From contig NZ_QTPO01000036.1 of assembly GCF_003853645.1 (NCBI RefSeq), positions 32,778 through 96,777 on the forward strand: DNA of 64,000 nucleotides. Reading direction: 5' to 3'. Positions within the stretch are counted from its first letter, which is position 1. Each line of letters starts with the position of its first letter. Positions 46,459 to 56,192 of the stretch are shown here, one piece after another. The position numbers and the translations under genes were made by a program. Below the pieces are notes generated by a model, which saw only the letters and a program-made list of their open reading frames with translations, made no database searches and had not been told where the DNA came from. The DNA comes from Burkholderia sp. Bp9143 (lineage in GTDB: Bacteria; Pseudomonadota; Gammaproteobacteria; Burkholderiales; Burkholderiaceae).

Positions 46459-47223
46459 TTACACGATGTCGTCGAGTGCCGTCGGGCCGATCAGGTCGAT
46501 GCGGTCCGTGCAGACCGCATCGACGCCCCAGCGCACGAGTTCGCGCCCCCGGGCGAGGTCGTTGACCGTATAAACCAGGATGCGCAGCCCGGCTGCCTTG
46601 ATCGCTCGCACGAGCGGTTCGTCGAGTTCCTTGTGGTTTGCGTGCAACGATACGCAGCCGAGCGCGCCGACTGCCTGCGCGTGCCAGTCGTCCGGCACCG
46701 CCTCGTACAGCATCCCGCGCGGCAGCGCCGGGGCGCTCGCGCGCGCCTGTTGCAGCGCGTCGAACGAGAACGACGACAGCAGCGGCGGCACGGCCGCGCC
46801 GTGCCAGTACGCGGCCGCATCGGCGGCCACCCGCTGCCCCGTGTCGCGCTCTCGGCCCGGGCACGGCTTGATTTCGACGTTCGCCGCCAACCGATGCGCG
46901 ATGCAGCGCGCCGCCGCCGCCTCAAGCGTCGGCATCCGCTCGCCCGCGAAACGCGTGTCGAACCAGGCACCAGCGTCGAGCTCGGCCAGCGCCGCATAAC
47001 GCATGCCCGCCGCCGGACCGCGGCCGTTCGACGTGCGGTCGACCGTGTCGTCGTGCAACAGGAAGCTCACGTCGTCGGCGGACAGCTTCGCGTCGAACTC
47101 GACCATCCGGTGACCGCGCCGCGCGCCCTCGTCGAGCGCGGCGAGCGTGTTCTCCGGCGCGAGCGTGCCGCCGCCGCGATGGGCGACGACGCGCGGATAG
47201 GGCCAGTCGGTACGGGAAGTCAT
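46459..47223 (-). CDS. ugpQ: Glycerophosphodiester phosphodiesterase
   Basis: A 254-residue GDPD-family TIM-barrel enzyme that cleaves glycerophosphodiesters to glycerol-3-phosphate and alcohol. The active-site motifs are VAHRGGGTLAPENTLAAL with catalytic His15, and VEFDAKLSADDVSFLLHDDTVDRTS (named by its ends) with the second His and the metal-binding acids. It has no signal peptide, so it acts in the cytoplasm on imported substrates. It closes the ugpBAECQ operon, 28 nt after ugpC. Confidence 0.95.
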   Translation of the reverse strand: MTSRTDWPYPRVVAHRGGGTLAPENTLAALDEGARRGHRMVEFDAKLSADDVSFLLHDDTVDRTSNGRGPAAGMRYAALAELDAGAWFDTRFAGERMPTLEAAAARCIAHRLAANVEIKPCPGRERDTGQRVAADAAAYWHGAAVPPLLSSFSFDALQQARASAPALPRGMLYEAVPDDWHAQAVGALGCVSLHANHKELDEPLVRAIKAAGLRILVYTVNDLARGRELVRWGVDAVCTDRIDLIGPTALDDIV

Positions 47224-47251
47224 CGTGCGCCTCGCAGCGGGTCCGTCAGGG

Positions 47252-48337
47252 TCAGCCGGCACGCTTGCCGGTCTCGGGATCGAAGAAATGCAGCCGGTGC
47301 GCGGGCAGCGCGGCGCCCAGCGCCGTGCCGCGCACGGGACGATCCGCGTGCGGCAGGCGCACAGCGACGTCGTGGTTGCCCCAGCGGCCGTGCGCGAGGT
47401 TGTCCGCGCCGAGCAGTTCGCACGAGTCGACCGGCAGCGTCGCCTGCGCGACACCCGGCTGCGGCGTCATGTGCTCCGGCCGCACACCGAGCACCCAGTC
47501 GCGCCCCGTGGCGATCGCGGTGCCGATGCCAGGCGCGCCGGCGACCGGCAGCGCCGGACCGCCGCCCGCGACCGCAAACGTCGCGCCATCGTCCGACAGT
47601 CGGCCGTGCATCAGGTTCATCGCCGGCGAGCCGATGAAGCCCGCGACGAACACTGTCGCCGGCTTCTCGTACACGTCGACCGGCGCGCCGATCTGCTCCG
47701 CATAGCCGCGGTTCATCACGATCACGCGCTGCGCGAGCGTCATCGCCTCGATCTGGTCGTGCGTCACGTACACGCTCGTCGTCGCGAGCCGCGCATGCAG
47801 CCGCTGGATCTCGAGCCGCATCTGCACGCGCAGCTTCGCATCGAGGTTCGACAGCGGCTCGTCGAACAGGAACACCGACGGCTCGCGCACGATCGCACGC
47901 CCCATCGCGACGCGCTGCCGCTGGCCGCCCGACAGTTCGCGCGGCCGCCGCGCGAGCAGCGGCTCGAGTTCGAGGATCTTCGCGGCCGCGGCCACCCGCG
48001 AGTCGATCGTCGCGCGCTCGATGCCGCGGATCTTCAGCCCGTAGCCCATGTTCTGCGCGACCGTCATGTGCGGATACAGCGCATAGTTCTGGAACACCAT
48101 CGCGATGTCGCGATCCTTCGGCTCCAGCGCGTTGACGACGCGATCGCCGATCGCGATCTCGCCGTCCGTCACCGTCTCGAGCCCCGCGATCATCCGCAGC
48201 AGCGTCGACTTGCCGCAGCCCGACGGGCCGACCAGCACGATGAATTCGCCGTCGGCGATCTCCACGTCGATGCCGTGCAGCACGTGCTGCTTGCCGTCGT
48301 AGGATTTCCTGACGCCCTTCAAGCTCAGCGCAGCCAT
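47252..48337 (-). CDS. ugpC: sn-glycerol-3-phosphate ABC transporter ATP-binding protein
   Basis: A 361-residue MalK-type ATPase. Walker A is GPSGCGKST (residues 37-45), the signature LSGGQRQRVAMGRAIV, Walker B VFLFDEPLSNLD and the switch H193 in VTHDQIEAMT. The C-terminal TOBE-like domain contains VLGVRPEHM. It lies 32 nt after ugpE in the ugp operon. Confidence 0.95.
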   Translation of the reverse strand: MAALSLKGVRKSYDGKQHVLHGIDVEIADGEFIVLVGPSGCGKSTLLRMIAGLETVTDGEIAIGDRVVNALEPKDRDIAMVFQNYALYPHMTVAQNMGYGLKIRGIERATIDSRVAAAAKILELEPLLARRPRELSGGQRQRVAMGRAIVREPSVFLFDEPLSNLDAKLRVQMRLEIQRLHARLATTSVYVTHDQIEAMTLAQRVIVMNRGYAEQIGAPVDVYEKPATVFVAGFIGSPAMNLMHGRLSDDGATFAVAGGGPALPVAGAPGIGTAIATGRDWVLGVRPEHMTPQPGVAQATLPVDSCELLGADNLAHGRWGNHDVAVRLPHADRPVRGTALGAALPAHRLHFFDPETGKRAG

Positions 48338-48369
48338 ACTTGGTCCTTCTCCCGGTTGCCGTCCGTGGT

Positions 48370-49215
48370 TCATTTCTCGGAATCGACGAGGCCGCGCACG
48401 AACCAGCGCTGCATCGCCAGCACGACGACGAGCGGCGGAATCATCGCCAGCAGCGTCGCCGCCATTACGTATTGCCATTCGGTCGCGGCGTCGCCGCTCG
48501 CGATCATCGTCTTGATGCCCACCACCGCCGTCGACAGCGACGCCTCCGTCGTGATCAGGATCGGCCACAGATACTGGTTCCAGCCGTAGATGAACGTGAT
48601 CACGAACAGCGCCGCGATGCTCGTCTTCGACAGCGGCAGCACGACGTCTCGGAAAAAGCGCAGCGGCCCCGCGCCGTCGATGCGCGCGGCGTCCATCAGC
48701 TCGTCGGGCAGCGTCATGAAGAACTGGCGGAACAGGAACGTCGCGGTCGCCGATGCGATCAGCGGCAGCGAGAGCCCGGCGTAGGTGTTCGTCAGGTTCA
48801 GCGTCGACACGACCTGCACGGTCGGGAAGATCCGCACCTCGACCGGCAGCATCAGCGTGATGAAGATCAGCCAGAACGCAGTGTTGCGGAACGGGAAGCG
48901 GAAATAGACGATCGCATACGCGGACAGGATCGACACCGCGATCTTGCCGACCGCGATCCCGAGCGCCATCACGAAGCTGTTGACGAGCAGCCGGCCGAAC
49001 GGCGCCGTCGTGCCGCCGCTGCCGTGCCCCCAAATGTAAGCGATGTTCTCCAACAGGTGCGTGCTCGGCACCAGCGACAGCGGGATCGTGAACACTTCCT
49101 GCGCGTTCATGGTCGCCGCGCAGAACGCGACGTACACCGGGAACACGATCAGCACGACGCCCGCGATCAGCACTGCGTGGCAGAACAGGTCGAAGCCCTT
49201 GCGATTTTCGATCAT
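48370..49215 (-). CDS. ugpE: sn-glycerol-3-phosphate ABC transporter permease UgpE
   Basis: A 281-residue permease with six hydrophobic helices. The coupling motif is DAARIDGAGPLRFFRDVVLPLSK (EAA loop, named by its ends), with a conserved NQYLWPIL. The ATG at 49215 overlaps the ugpA stop as ATGA. It pairs with UgpA to form the translocation path. Confidence 0.95.
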   Translation of the reverse strand: MIENRKGFDLFCHAVLIAGVVLIVFPVYVAFCAATMNAQEVFTIPLSLVPSTHLLENIAYIWGHGSGGTTAPFGRLLVNSFVMALGIAVGKIAVSILSAYAIVYFRFPFRNTAFWLIFITLMLPVEVRIFPTVQVVSTLNLTNTYAGLSLPLIASATATFLFRQFFMTLPDELMDAARIDGAGPLRFFRDVVLPLSKTSIAALFVITFIYGWNQYLWPILITTEASLSTAVVGIKTMIASGDAATEWQYVMAATLLAMIPPLVVVLAMQRWFVRGLVDSEK

Positions 49216-50096
49216 GCGTATTGCACCTTGCGTTCGACGAAGCGGAACTGGATCACCGTCAGGCCGACGACGATGATCATCAGCACGACCGACTGCGCGC
49301 CCGAACTGCCGATGTCGAGCCCCTGGAAGCCTTCCGTGAAGATCTTGTAGATCAGCGTCTTCGTGCTTTGCGCGGGGCCGCCCGCGGTGGCCGCGTCGAT
49401 CACCGGAAACGTATCGAAGAACGCGTAGACGAGGTTCACGACCAGCAGGAAGAAACTCGTGGGCGACAGCAGCGGCAGCACGATGTGGAAGAAACGCCGC
49501 ACCGGCCCGGCACCGTCGATCGCCGCCGCTTCGATCAGCGAGCGCGGGATCGCCTGCAGCCCCGCGTAGAAGAACAGGAAGTTGTAGCTCACCTGCTTCC
49601 ACACCGACGCCAGCACGACGAGGAACATCGCCTGGCCGCCGTTCAGCGCGTGATTCCACACGATGCCGCCCTTCGCGAGCGCATAGGTGACGAGGCCGAT
49701 ACTCGGGTTGAACAGGAACGCCCACAGCACGGCCGCGATCGTCGGTGCGACCGCATACGGCCAGATCAGCAGCGTGCGGTACACGCGCGCGCCGCGGATC
49801 ACGCGGTCGGCGCAGGCGGCGAGCAACAGCGACACGGCGAGCCCACCGACCGTGACGAGCGAGCTGAACACCAGCGTCGTGCGGAACGAGTCGAGGTACA
49901 GCGGATCGGCGAACAGGTGCGTGAAGTTCGCGAAGCCGACGAATTCACTCGACGTGCCGAACGCATCCTGCATCTGCGTCGACTGCCACAGCGCGACGCC
50001 GGCCGGCCACAGGAAGAACACGGCGGTGATCGCGAGCTGCGGCGCGATCAGCAGGTACGGCAGCAGGCTCGCGCCGAAACGGGAACGGGATTGCAT
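49212..50096 (-). CDS. ugpA: sn-glycerol-3-phosphate ABC transporter permease UgpA
   Basis: A 294-residue permease with six hydrophobic helices, starting MQSRSRFGASLLPYLLIAPQ. The EAA loop is EAAAIDGAGPVRRFFHIVLP and the segment TKTLIYKIFTEGFQGLDIG is typical of UgpA. The start at 50096 is preferred to one 20 codons upstream. It lies between ugpB and ugpE. Confidence 0.95.
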   Translation of the reverse strand: MQSRSRFGASLLPYLLIAPQLAITAVFFLWPAGVALWQSTQMQDAFGTSSEFVGFANFTHLFADPLYLDSFRTTLVFSSLVTVGGLAVSLLLAACADRVIRGARVYRTLLIWPYAVAPTIAAVLWAFLFNPSIGLVTYALAKGGIVWNHALNGGQAMFLVVLASVWKQVSYNFLFFYAGLQAIPRSLIEAAAIDGAGPVRRFFHIVLPLLSPTSFFLLVVNLVYAFFDTFPVIDAATAGGPAQSTKTLIYKIFTEGFQGLDIGSSGAQSVVLMIIVVGLTVIQFRFVERKVQYA

Positions 50097-50193
50097 CGCG
50101 GGCATCCGGTCAGGCAAAACGGGAAGGGAACCGCGCCGCCGGCCGCGCGCGCCCATGCGGCGCGGCGACCTGCAGCACGAACGCGATGCGGGC

Positions 50194-51528
50194 TCAGCCG
50201 CCCGACTTCTCGAAGCGGCGCAGCAGCTCGTCGCCGCGCGACGCGGCCGAATCGAGTGCGTCCTTCGGCGACTTCTTCTGCGCCCAGACCTGCTCCAGCT
50301 CTTCGTCGACGACCGTGCGGATCTGCGGCATGTTGCCGAGGCGCAGCCCCTTCGTATAAGGCAGCGGCGGCTTGTTCATCATCTGCTTGATCGCGGTTTC
50401 CGCGCTCGGGTTCTTCGCATAGAAGCCCTGCTGGCGCGTGAGGTCGTACGCGGCCGTCGTGACCGGCAGGTAGCCCGTTTCCTGGTGCCACTTCGCGGCG
50501 ATCGGCGGCGAAGCCAGGAACGCGAGGAATTTCGCGACGCCCTTGTAGGTCGCCGGATCCTTGCCGGCCAGCACCCACAGGCTCGCGCCGCCGATGATCG
50601 CATTCTGCGGCGCGCCCTTCACGTTCGCGTCATACGGCATCATGCCGGTGCCGTAGCTGAACTTCGCGAACTTCTGCACGTTCGCGAGCGCGCCCGACGA
50701 CGTCGTCAGGATCCCGCAGTCGCCACTGTAGAACTTCGCGGACGCTTCGTCCTTGCGGCCCGCATACGTGAACGTGCCGTCCTTCTGCATCTGCTGCAGG
50801 AACGCGATGTGCGCGATCTGCTGCGGCTTGTTGAATTCGAGCGCCGCGTCGGTGCCGTCGAAGCCGTTGTTGCGGCTCGCGAACGGCAGCGCATGCCATG
50901 CGCTGTAGTTCTCGAGCTGGATCCAGCCCTGCCAGCCGGTCGTGAAACCGCACGCCATCCCGGACTTGCGCAGCTTCTCGGCGTCGGCCTGCACGTCGGC
51001 CCACGTCTTCGGCGGCTGGTTCGGATCGAGCCCGGCCTTCTTGAACGCGTCCTTGTTGTAGTAAAGCACCGGCGTCGAGCTGTTGAACGGCATCGACACG
51101 AGATGGCCCGTCTTCGCGTCGCTGTAGTAGCTCGCGATGGTCGGCACGAACGCCTTTTCGTCGAGCGGCACGCCGGCCTGCTTGAACACGTCGTAGACGG
51201 GCACGACAGCCTTCTTCGCCTGCATCATCGTCGCGGTGCCGACTTCATAGACCTGGAGGATCGCCGGCGCGTTGCCGCTGCGATAGGCGGCGATGCCCGC
51301 CGCGAGTGCCTGGTCGTAGGTGCCCTTGAACACCGGCACGATCTTGTAGTCGCCCTGCGATGCATTGAACTGCGCGGCGAGTTCATTCACGCGCTCGCCG
51401 AGCGCCGACTCCATCGCATGCCAGAACTGGATCTCCGTCACGGCGAACGCCGCATGCTGCATACCGAACATGAGCGCGCCGCCCAGCGCGATCGAGCGAA
51501 CCACGGTCCCCGCAGGCTTCTTCTTCAT
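50194..51528 (-). CDS. ugpB: sn-glycerol-3-phosphate-binding protein UgpB
   Basis: A 444-residue periplasmic binding protein. The signal peptide MKKKPAGTVVRSIALGGALM continues to a cleavage site after AAFA. The mature protein starts VTEIQFWHAMESALGERVNE and shows family segments GIAAYRSGNAPAILQVYEVGT and MPFNSSTPVLYYNKDAFKKAG (each named by its ends). It is the first ugp gene. AGGAGAG precedes its ATG, and a partial Pho-box-like sequence lies 73-90 nt upstream. Confidence 0.95.
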   Translation of the reverse strand: MKKKPAGTVVRSIALGGALMFGMQHAAFAVTEIQFWHAMESALGERVNELAAQFNASQGDYKIVPVFKGTYDQALAAGIAAYRSGNAPAILQVYEVGTATMMQAKKAVVPVYDVFKQAGVPLDEKAFVPTIASYYSDAKTGHLVSMPFNSSTPVLYYNKDAFKKAGLDPNQPPKTWADVQADAEKLRKSGMACGFTTGWQGWIQLENYSAWHALPFASRNNGFDGTDAALEFNKPQQIAHIAFLQQMQKDGTFTYAGRKDEASAKFYSGDCGILTTSSGALANVQKFAKFSYGTGMMPYDANVKGAPQNAIIGGASLWVLAGKDPATYKGVAKFLAFLASPPIAAKWHQETGYLPVTTAAYDLTRQQGFYAKNPSAETAIKQMMNKPPLPYTKGLRLGNMPQIRTVVDEELEQVWAQKKSPKDALDSAASRGDELLRRFEKSGG

Positions 51529-51618
51529 CGACCTCTCTCCTATGAAAACGTTACCAACAGCGTGTGCAACATTCCCATCGCCATTGAACCGGCGAAGTCT
51601 AGTGATCGTTTGTGACAG

Positions 51619-52827
51619 TCAGTTGTCGTTGATGACGAACAGGCGCTGATATTCCTTCAGCGCGAAGCGGTCGGTCATGCCGGCGATGTAGTGCGCGACG
51701 AGGCGCGGCTGCTGCGCTTCGTCGTCCGACTGGTACGGCGGCGGCAGCAGGCGCGGATCGTCGATGAACGCGTCGAACAGCCCGGTGACGACGCGCTGCG
51801 CCTTGTTCGCCATGCGCATCACCTTGTAGTGGCGATACAGGTTCTTGAACAGGAAACGCTTGAGGGCCGCCGCCTGCGCGGCGATCGCGTCACTGTGCGC
51901 CACCAGCGGCGGCGCGGCGCGCACGTCGTCGAGCGACGCGGGCGCGACGCGCGCGAGATTGCGCGTGGTCTCGTCGATCAGGTCGACGATCAGCGTGTTG
52001 ATGATGCGGCGCACCGTCTCGTGGACGAGTCGGCGGCCTTCGAGATGCGGGAATTCGGCGAGCGCCGCGTCGTAGTGGCGCTGCCACAGCTCGACTTCGG
52101 CGAGCTGCTCGATCGTGATCAGGCCGGAGCGCAGGCCGTCGTCGACGTCATGGTTGTTGTATGCGATTTCGTCCGCGATGTTCGCGAGCTGCGCTTCCAG
52201 CGACGGCTGGCGGCCTTGCAGGAAACGCTCGCCGAGCGCACCGAGCTTGCGCGCGTTCTCGCGCGAGCAGTGCTTGAGGATGCCTTCCCGCGTCTCGAAG
52301 CACAGGTTCAGGCCGTTGAACGCGCCGTAGTGCTCCTCGAGCTCGTCGACCACAGCCAGGCTCTGCAGGTTGTGCTCGAAGCCGCCGTGCTCGCGCATGC
52401 ACGCATTCAGCGCGTCCTGCCCGGCATGGCCGAACGGTGTATGACCGAGATCGTGCGCGAGCGAGATCGCTTCGACGAGATCCTCGTTGAGCCGCAGGTT
52501 GCGCGCGACCGAACGCGCGATCTGCGCGACTTCGAGGCTGTGCGTGAGGCGGGTGCGAAACAGGTCGCCTTCGTGATTGACGAAGACCTGCGTCTTGTAT
52601 TCGAGCCGGCGGAATGCGGTCGAATGAACGATGCGGTCGCGGTCGCGCTGGAATTCGGTGCGCGCCGCCGGCGGCGTTTCCTGATGGCGGCGGCCGCGCG
52701 ACTGCGACGCGTGGGCGGCATACGGAGCGAGATGGGCTTCCAGCGCCGCCAGCGTCGGCGGCTCGGCCAGCGCCGCGACGGATGCGCGGCCGGCTTTGGT
52801 CGGTTTGCTGCTGGATGTCTCGCTCAC
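51619..52827 (-). CDS. dgt: dGTPase-like HD-domain triphosphohydrolase
   Basis: A 402-residue enzyme that hydrolyses dNTPs to nucleoside and triphosphate. The HD metal site is formed by RTRLTHSLEVAQIARSVAR, SLAHDLGHTPFGHAG and a downstream ADEIAYNNHDVDDGLR. The N-terminal region contains RRHQETPPAARTEFQRDRDR. It ends the pilMNOPQ-aroKB-dgt gene cluster, 41 nt after aroB. Confidence 0.95.
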   Translation of the reverse strand: MSETSSSKPTKAGRASVAALAEPPTLAALEAHLAPYAAHASQSRGRRHQETPPAARTEFQRDRDRIVHSTAFRRLEYKTQVFVNHEGDLFRTRLTHSLEVAQIARSVARNLRLNEDLVEAISLAHDLGHTPFGHAGQDALNACMREHGGFEHNLQSLAVVDELEEHYGAFNGLNLCFETREGILKHCSRENARKLGALGERFLQGRQPSLEAQLANIADEIAYNNHDVDDGLRSGLITIEQLAEVELWQRHYDAALAEFPHLEGRRLVHETVRRIINTLIVDLIDETTRNLARVAPASLDDVRAAPPLVAHSDAIAAQAAALKRFLFKNLYRHYKVMRMANKAQRVVTGLFDAFIDDPRLLPPPYQSDDEAQQPRLVAHYIAGMTDRFALKEYQRLFVINDN

Positions 52828-52868
52828 GTCTCCTCCATGTCAGGGGCGCCGGGGCATCCGGGGCGCCG

Positions 52869-53948
52869 TTACCGGGTCGTCTGCGCCAGGGTCGCGAACA
52901 CGGCTTCGTCGGGCGCCTGGGTGATCAGCGTATCGCCGAATCGCTTCAGCAGGATGAACTTGATCGCACCGGCTTCGGCCTTCTTGTCGACGCGCATCAG
53001 GTCCATGTAGCGCGCATCGCCGAGTGCCGGCCCGCGGACCGGCAGATGTGCGGCGGCAATCACCGCATCCAGCCGCTGCCGCGACGCTTCGTCGAGCAGG
53101 CCGAGCCGCACCGACAGGTCGCCCGCCATCACCATCCCGCAGCCGACCGCTTCGCCGTGCAGCCACTCGCCATAGCCGAGCCCGGCCTCGATCGCATGGC
53201 CGAATGTATGGCCGAAGTTCAGGATCGCACGCAGCCCACCTTCGCGTTCGTCGGCCGCGACCACGCTTGCCTTGATCTCGCACGAGCGCTTCACCGCATG
53301 AGCGAGCGCGGCCGGCTCGCGGCGGTTCAGCGCATCGACGTTCGCCTCGATCCAGTCGAAGAATGCCGCATCGGCAATCGCACCCGTCTTGATGACCTCG
53401 GCCACGCCGGCCGCCAGCTCGCGATCGGGCAACGTGGTCAGCGCGCCGATATCGGCGATTACGGCCTGCGGCTGGTAGAACGCGCCGATCATGTTCTTGC
53501 CAAGCGGGTGGTTGATGCCCGTCTTGCCACCGACCGACGAATCGACCTGCGACAGCAGCGTCGTCGGCACCTGGATGAACGGCACGCCGCGCATGTAGCA
53601 CGCGGCGGCGAAGCCGGTCATGTCGCCGATCACGCCGCCGCCGAGTGCGACGAGCGTCGTCTTGCGGTCGGCGCGCTCGGTCAGCAGGCCGTCGAAGATC
53701 AGGTTCAGCGTTTCCCAGTTCTTGTAGGCCTCGCCGTCCGGCAGCACGACCGTCGATACGCGCTTGCCAAGCGGCGCGAGCGCCGCGCGCAGCGCGTCGC
53801 CGTAGAGCGGATCGACCGTCGTGTTCGTGACGATCGTGACCGACGAACCGGTGATGTGAGGGGCGAACAGTTCGGTGCGGCCGATCAGGCCGGCACCAAT
53901 GTGAATCGGGTAGGCGCGGTCGCCCAGGTCGACGTTGACGGTAATCAT
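52869..53948 (-). CDS. aroB: 3-dehydroquinate synthase
   Basis: A 359-residue NAD-dependent, metal-containing enzyme for the second shikimate step. Motifs include ALGGGVIGDMTGFAAA, VDSSVGGKTGINHPLGKN, and the metal ligands in GVAEVIKTG and LNFGHTFGHAIE. The ATG at 53948 overlaps the aroK stop as ATGA, giving coupled expression of two shikimate enzymes. Confidence 0.97.
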   Translation of the reverse strand: MITVNVDLGDRAYPIHIGAGLIGRTELFAPHITGSSVTIVTNTTVDPLYGDALRAALAPLGKRVSTVVLPDGEAYKNWETLNLIFDGLLTERADRKTTLVALGGGVIGDMTGFAAACYMRGVPFIQVPTTLLSQVDSSVGGKTGINHPLGKNMIGAFYQPQAVIADIGALTTLPDRELAAGVAEVIKTGAIADAAFFDWIEANVDALNRREPAALAHAVKRSCEIKASVVAADEREGGLRAILNFGHTFGHAIEAGLGYGEWLHGEAVGCGMVMAGDLSVRLGLLDEASRQRLDAVIAAAHLPVRGPALGDARYMDLMRVDKKAEAGAIKFILLKRFGDTLITQAPDEAVFATLAQTTR

Positions 53949-54499
53949 GCTTGTAGCGGCTTGGCGATGACGCCTGCCAGTTCGAGTTGCATCAGCACCA
54001 TGTTGACGAGGCCGTTGACCGACGGGCGGCCGGTCTCGATGATGAAGTCCGCGCATTCGCGGTACAGCGGGTCGCGCACTTCGTAGAGCGCTTCGAGACG
54101 CGCCTTCGGATCGTCGGTCTGCAACAGCGGGCGGTTCTTGTCCTTGCGTGTGCGCAGCCACAGATCGTGCGGATTGGCGCGCAGATAGATGACGATGCCG
54201 TTGCCTTTCAGGCAATCGCGATTCTCGGGCCGCAGCACCGCGCCGCCGCCCGTCGCGAGCACGATGTTCTCGCGCTGCGTGAGATCGGCGATCACCTGCG
54301 ATTCGCGGTCGCGAAACCCGGCCTCGCCTTCCATCTCGAAGATCACCGGAATGCGCGCCCCCGTGCGGGCCTCGATTTCGTGGTCGGAGTCGAAGAACGT
54401 CCTGTCGAGCCGGCGCGCGACCGCGCGGCCCACGGTGGTCTTACCCGCTCCCATAAGGCCGACGAAAAATACGTTTGCATGTGGGTCCCGCGCTTGCAA
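53945..54499 (-). CDS. aroK: Shikimate kinase (TTG start)
   Basis: A 184-residue P-loop kinase for the fifth shikimate step. Walker A is GLMGAGKTT (residues 14-22), followed by the shikimate-binding FFDSDHEIEARTG and GFRDRES, and ATGGGAVL. I choose the TTG at 54499 (MQARDPHANVFF) because AGAGGAAG lies just upstream and it gives the normal family length. An ATG farther upstream, near 54655, would add about 50 residues with no homology and cover the pilQ end. Confidence 0.95.
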   Translation of the reverse strand: MQARDPHANVFFVGLMGAGKTTVGRAVARRLDRTFFDSDHEIEARTGARIPVIFEMEGEAGFRDRESQVIADLTQRENIVLATGGGAVLRPENRDCLKGNGIVIYLRANPHDLWLRTRKDKNRPLLQTDDPKARLEALYEVRDPLYRECADFIIETGRPSVNGLVNMVLMQLELAGVIAKPLQA

Positions 54500-54539
54500 C
54501 GGCTTCCTCTGCTTGAATCTTGCTGGTGTGTGGCGCAGC

Positions 54540-56192
54540 TTACTGGCAAAGCGGCTGCCTTGTCGAGCCTGCGCCATCGGCTTCCGGCCCCGTTTTTCCC
54601 GCATCCGCGTCGCCCGCGCCGGCCGTCTTGCAACGCGCGCCGACGACCGTCGGCGTGATGAAGACAACCAGTTCGCTGCGCTGGTCACGCCGCGCGCGGT
54701 GCCGGAAAAGCGCGCCCAGTACCGGTATTTTGCCCAAGAGCGGCACCCGCGTCACATCGTCCCGGTTCAACTGCTCGTAAATCCCGCCGATCGCGACCGT
54801 TCCGCCATCCTCGACCTCGACGCGCGTCTGGACGTGCTTCGTATGAATCGCCGGGCCGGCCGCCGTCGGCTCGCCGATGCTGTCCTTCGTCACGTCCAGG
54901 TCGAGCACGACGCGCCCGTCGGGTGTGATCTGCGGCTCGACCTCGAGCTTCAGTGTCGCACGGCGGAACTGCACGCCGCTCACGCCGTTGCCGACCTTGG
55001 CCTGGTACGGCAACTCCGAGCCCTGTTCAACGATCGCCTTCACGCGGTCGGCCGTCACCACGCGCGGGCTGGATACGATCTGGCCCCGTCCCTGCGCCTC
55101 GAGCGCGCTCAATTCAACGTCCAGCACGCGGCTGAGCGGCGCGGCGAACAACGTGAAGCCGGCCGTCGCCGCCTCGAAGCCGCCGAGCGGTCGGGCGGCC
55201 AGGTCGAGCGCGTTGCGCGTGTCCGTCGCGAATGCCGCGCCGTCGGCCGCGGGCGCCCGTCCCTGCGCGCGCAGCGCGACGCGCGCGCCGAGGTTGCGCG
55301 AGAAGCCCTGCTCGCCTTCGACGATGCGCGCCTCGATCCGGACCTGCCGCGACGGCCGGTCGATCGCGTCGATCAGGCCCGCGATCTGCACGATGCGGGG
55401 CGCAAGATCGGTGACGAACAACAGGTTCGTGCGCGAATCCGCCGCCGCGGCGCCGCGCTTCGACAGCAGGCGCTGGCCGGTCGCCCCGGCCAGCAGCCGC
55501 TGCACGTCCTGCGCGCGCGGGTAATGCAGCGCGAAGGTCCGGCTGGCGAGCGGCTCCAGCTCGGCCGCGCGTGCGTGGGTTTCGAAGCGCTCGCGCTCCC
55601 GCGCTGCGAGTTCGGCCGCCGGCGTGACCCAGATCACGTTGCCGCGCCGGGACATCGCCAGCCCGTGCGTGTCGAGCAACGTGTCGAACGCATCGCGCCA
55701 GCGGACATTGTTCAGACGTAACGTCACGGTGCCGCGCACCTGTTCGCCGACGATGATGTTGAGCCCGGTGAATCGCGCGAGCGCGTCGAACGCGGCAGCA
55801 AGCCCGGCACCTTGCAGATTCAGCGAGATCCGCCGCGCGTCGCCCGCATCACCGGGATGCCGTGCCGCGGCGTCGCTCATGCGCGTCGGCGGCGGCAATG
55901 GAACCGGCGGCCCTTCCAGCGGGGGCACCGGTGCGGTTGTGTCCGCCTGACGCGCCGCGCGCGTCGCCTGATCGAACGGCAGCGGGCCATCATGCGCGGG
56001 CGCTGCAACGTCCACGCCGTCCGCGCCGCCGGGCGCGCCCTGCGGCAGCGGTGTGTCCTGTGCGTGCGCCTGCATCGATGCGATCGGCCAGCCAGCCGGC
56101 GGCAACGGGGGCAGAGGCGGGAGCGCCGCATGCGCCGCGGCCACGCGCGATCCGACCCAGAATGCGATCGCCCATCGTCCACACTTCGTCAT
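54540..56192 (-). CDS. pilQ: Type IV pilus secretin PilQ
   Basis: A 550-residue outer membrane secretin. After a signal peptide and a Pro-rich stretch (residues about 24-110) come an STN/N0-like domain (ISLNLQGAGLAAAFDALARF to VIWVTP), an N1 domain (TFALHYPRAQDVQRLLAG), and the secretin core with IVSSPRVVTADRVKAIVEQG and VPLLGKIPVLGALFRHR. The protein is shorter than many PilQs, and I see no AMIN domain. It closes the pil set, overlapping the PilO/P gene as ATGA. Confidence 0.93.
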   Translation of the reverse strand: MTKCGRWAIAFWVGSRVAAAHAALPPLPPLPPAGWPIASMQAHAQDTPLPQGAPGGADGVDVAAPAHDGPLPFDQATRAARQADTTAPVPPLEGPPVPLPPPTRMSDAAARHPGDAGDARRISLNLQGAGLAAAFDALARFTGLNIIVGEQVRGTVTLRLNNVRWRDAFDTLLDTHGLAMSRRGNVIWVTPAAELAARERERFETHARAAELEPLASRTFALHYPRAQDVQRLLAGATGQRLLSKRGAAAADSRTNLLFVTDLAPRIVQIAGLIDAIDRPSRQVRIEARIVEGEQGFSRNLGARVALRAQGRAPAADGAAFATDTRNALDLAARPLGGFEAATAGFTLFAAPLSRVLDVELSALEAQGRGQIVSSPRVVTADRVKAIVEQGSELPYQAKVGNGVSGVQFRRATLKLEVEPQITPDGRVVLDLDVTKDSIGEPTAAGPAIHTKHVQTRVEVEDGGTVAIGGIYEQLNRDDVTRVPLLGKIPVLGALFRHRARRDQRSELVVFITPTVVGARCKTAGAGDADAGKTGPEADGAGSTRQPLCQ

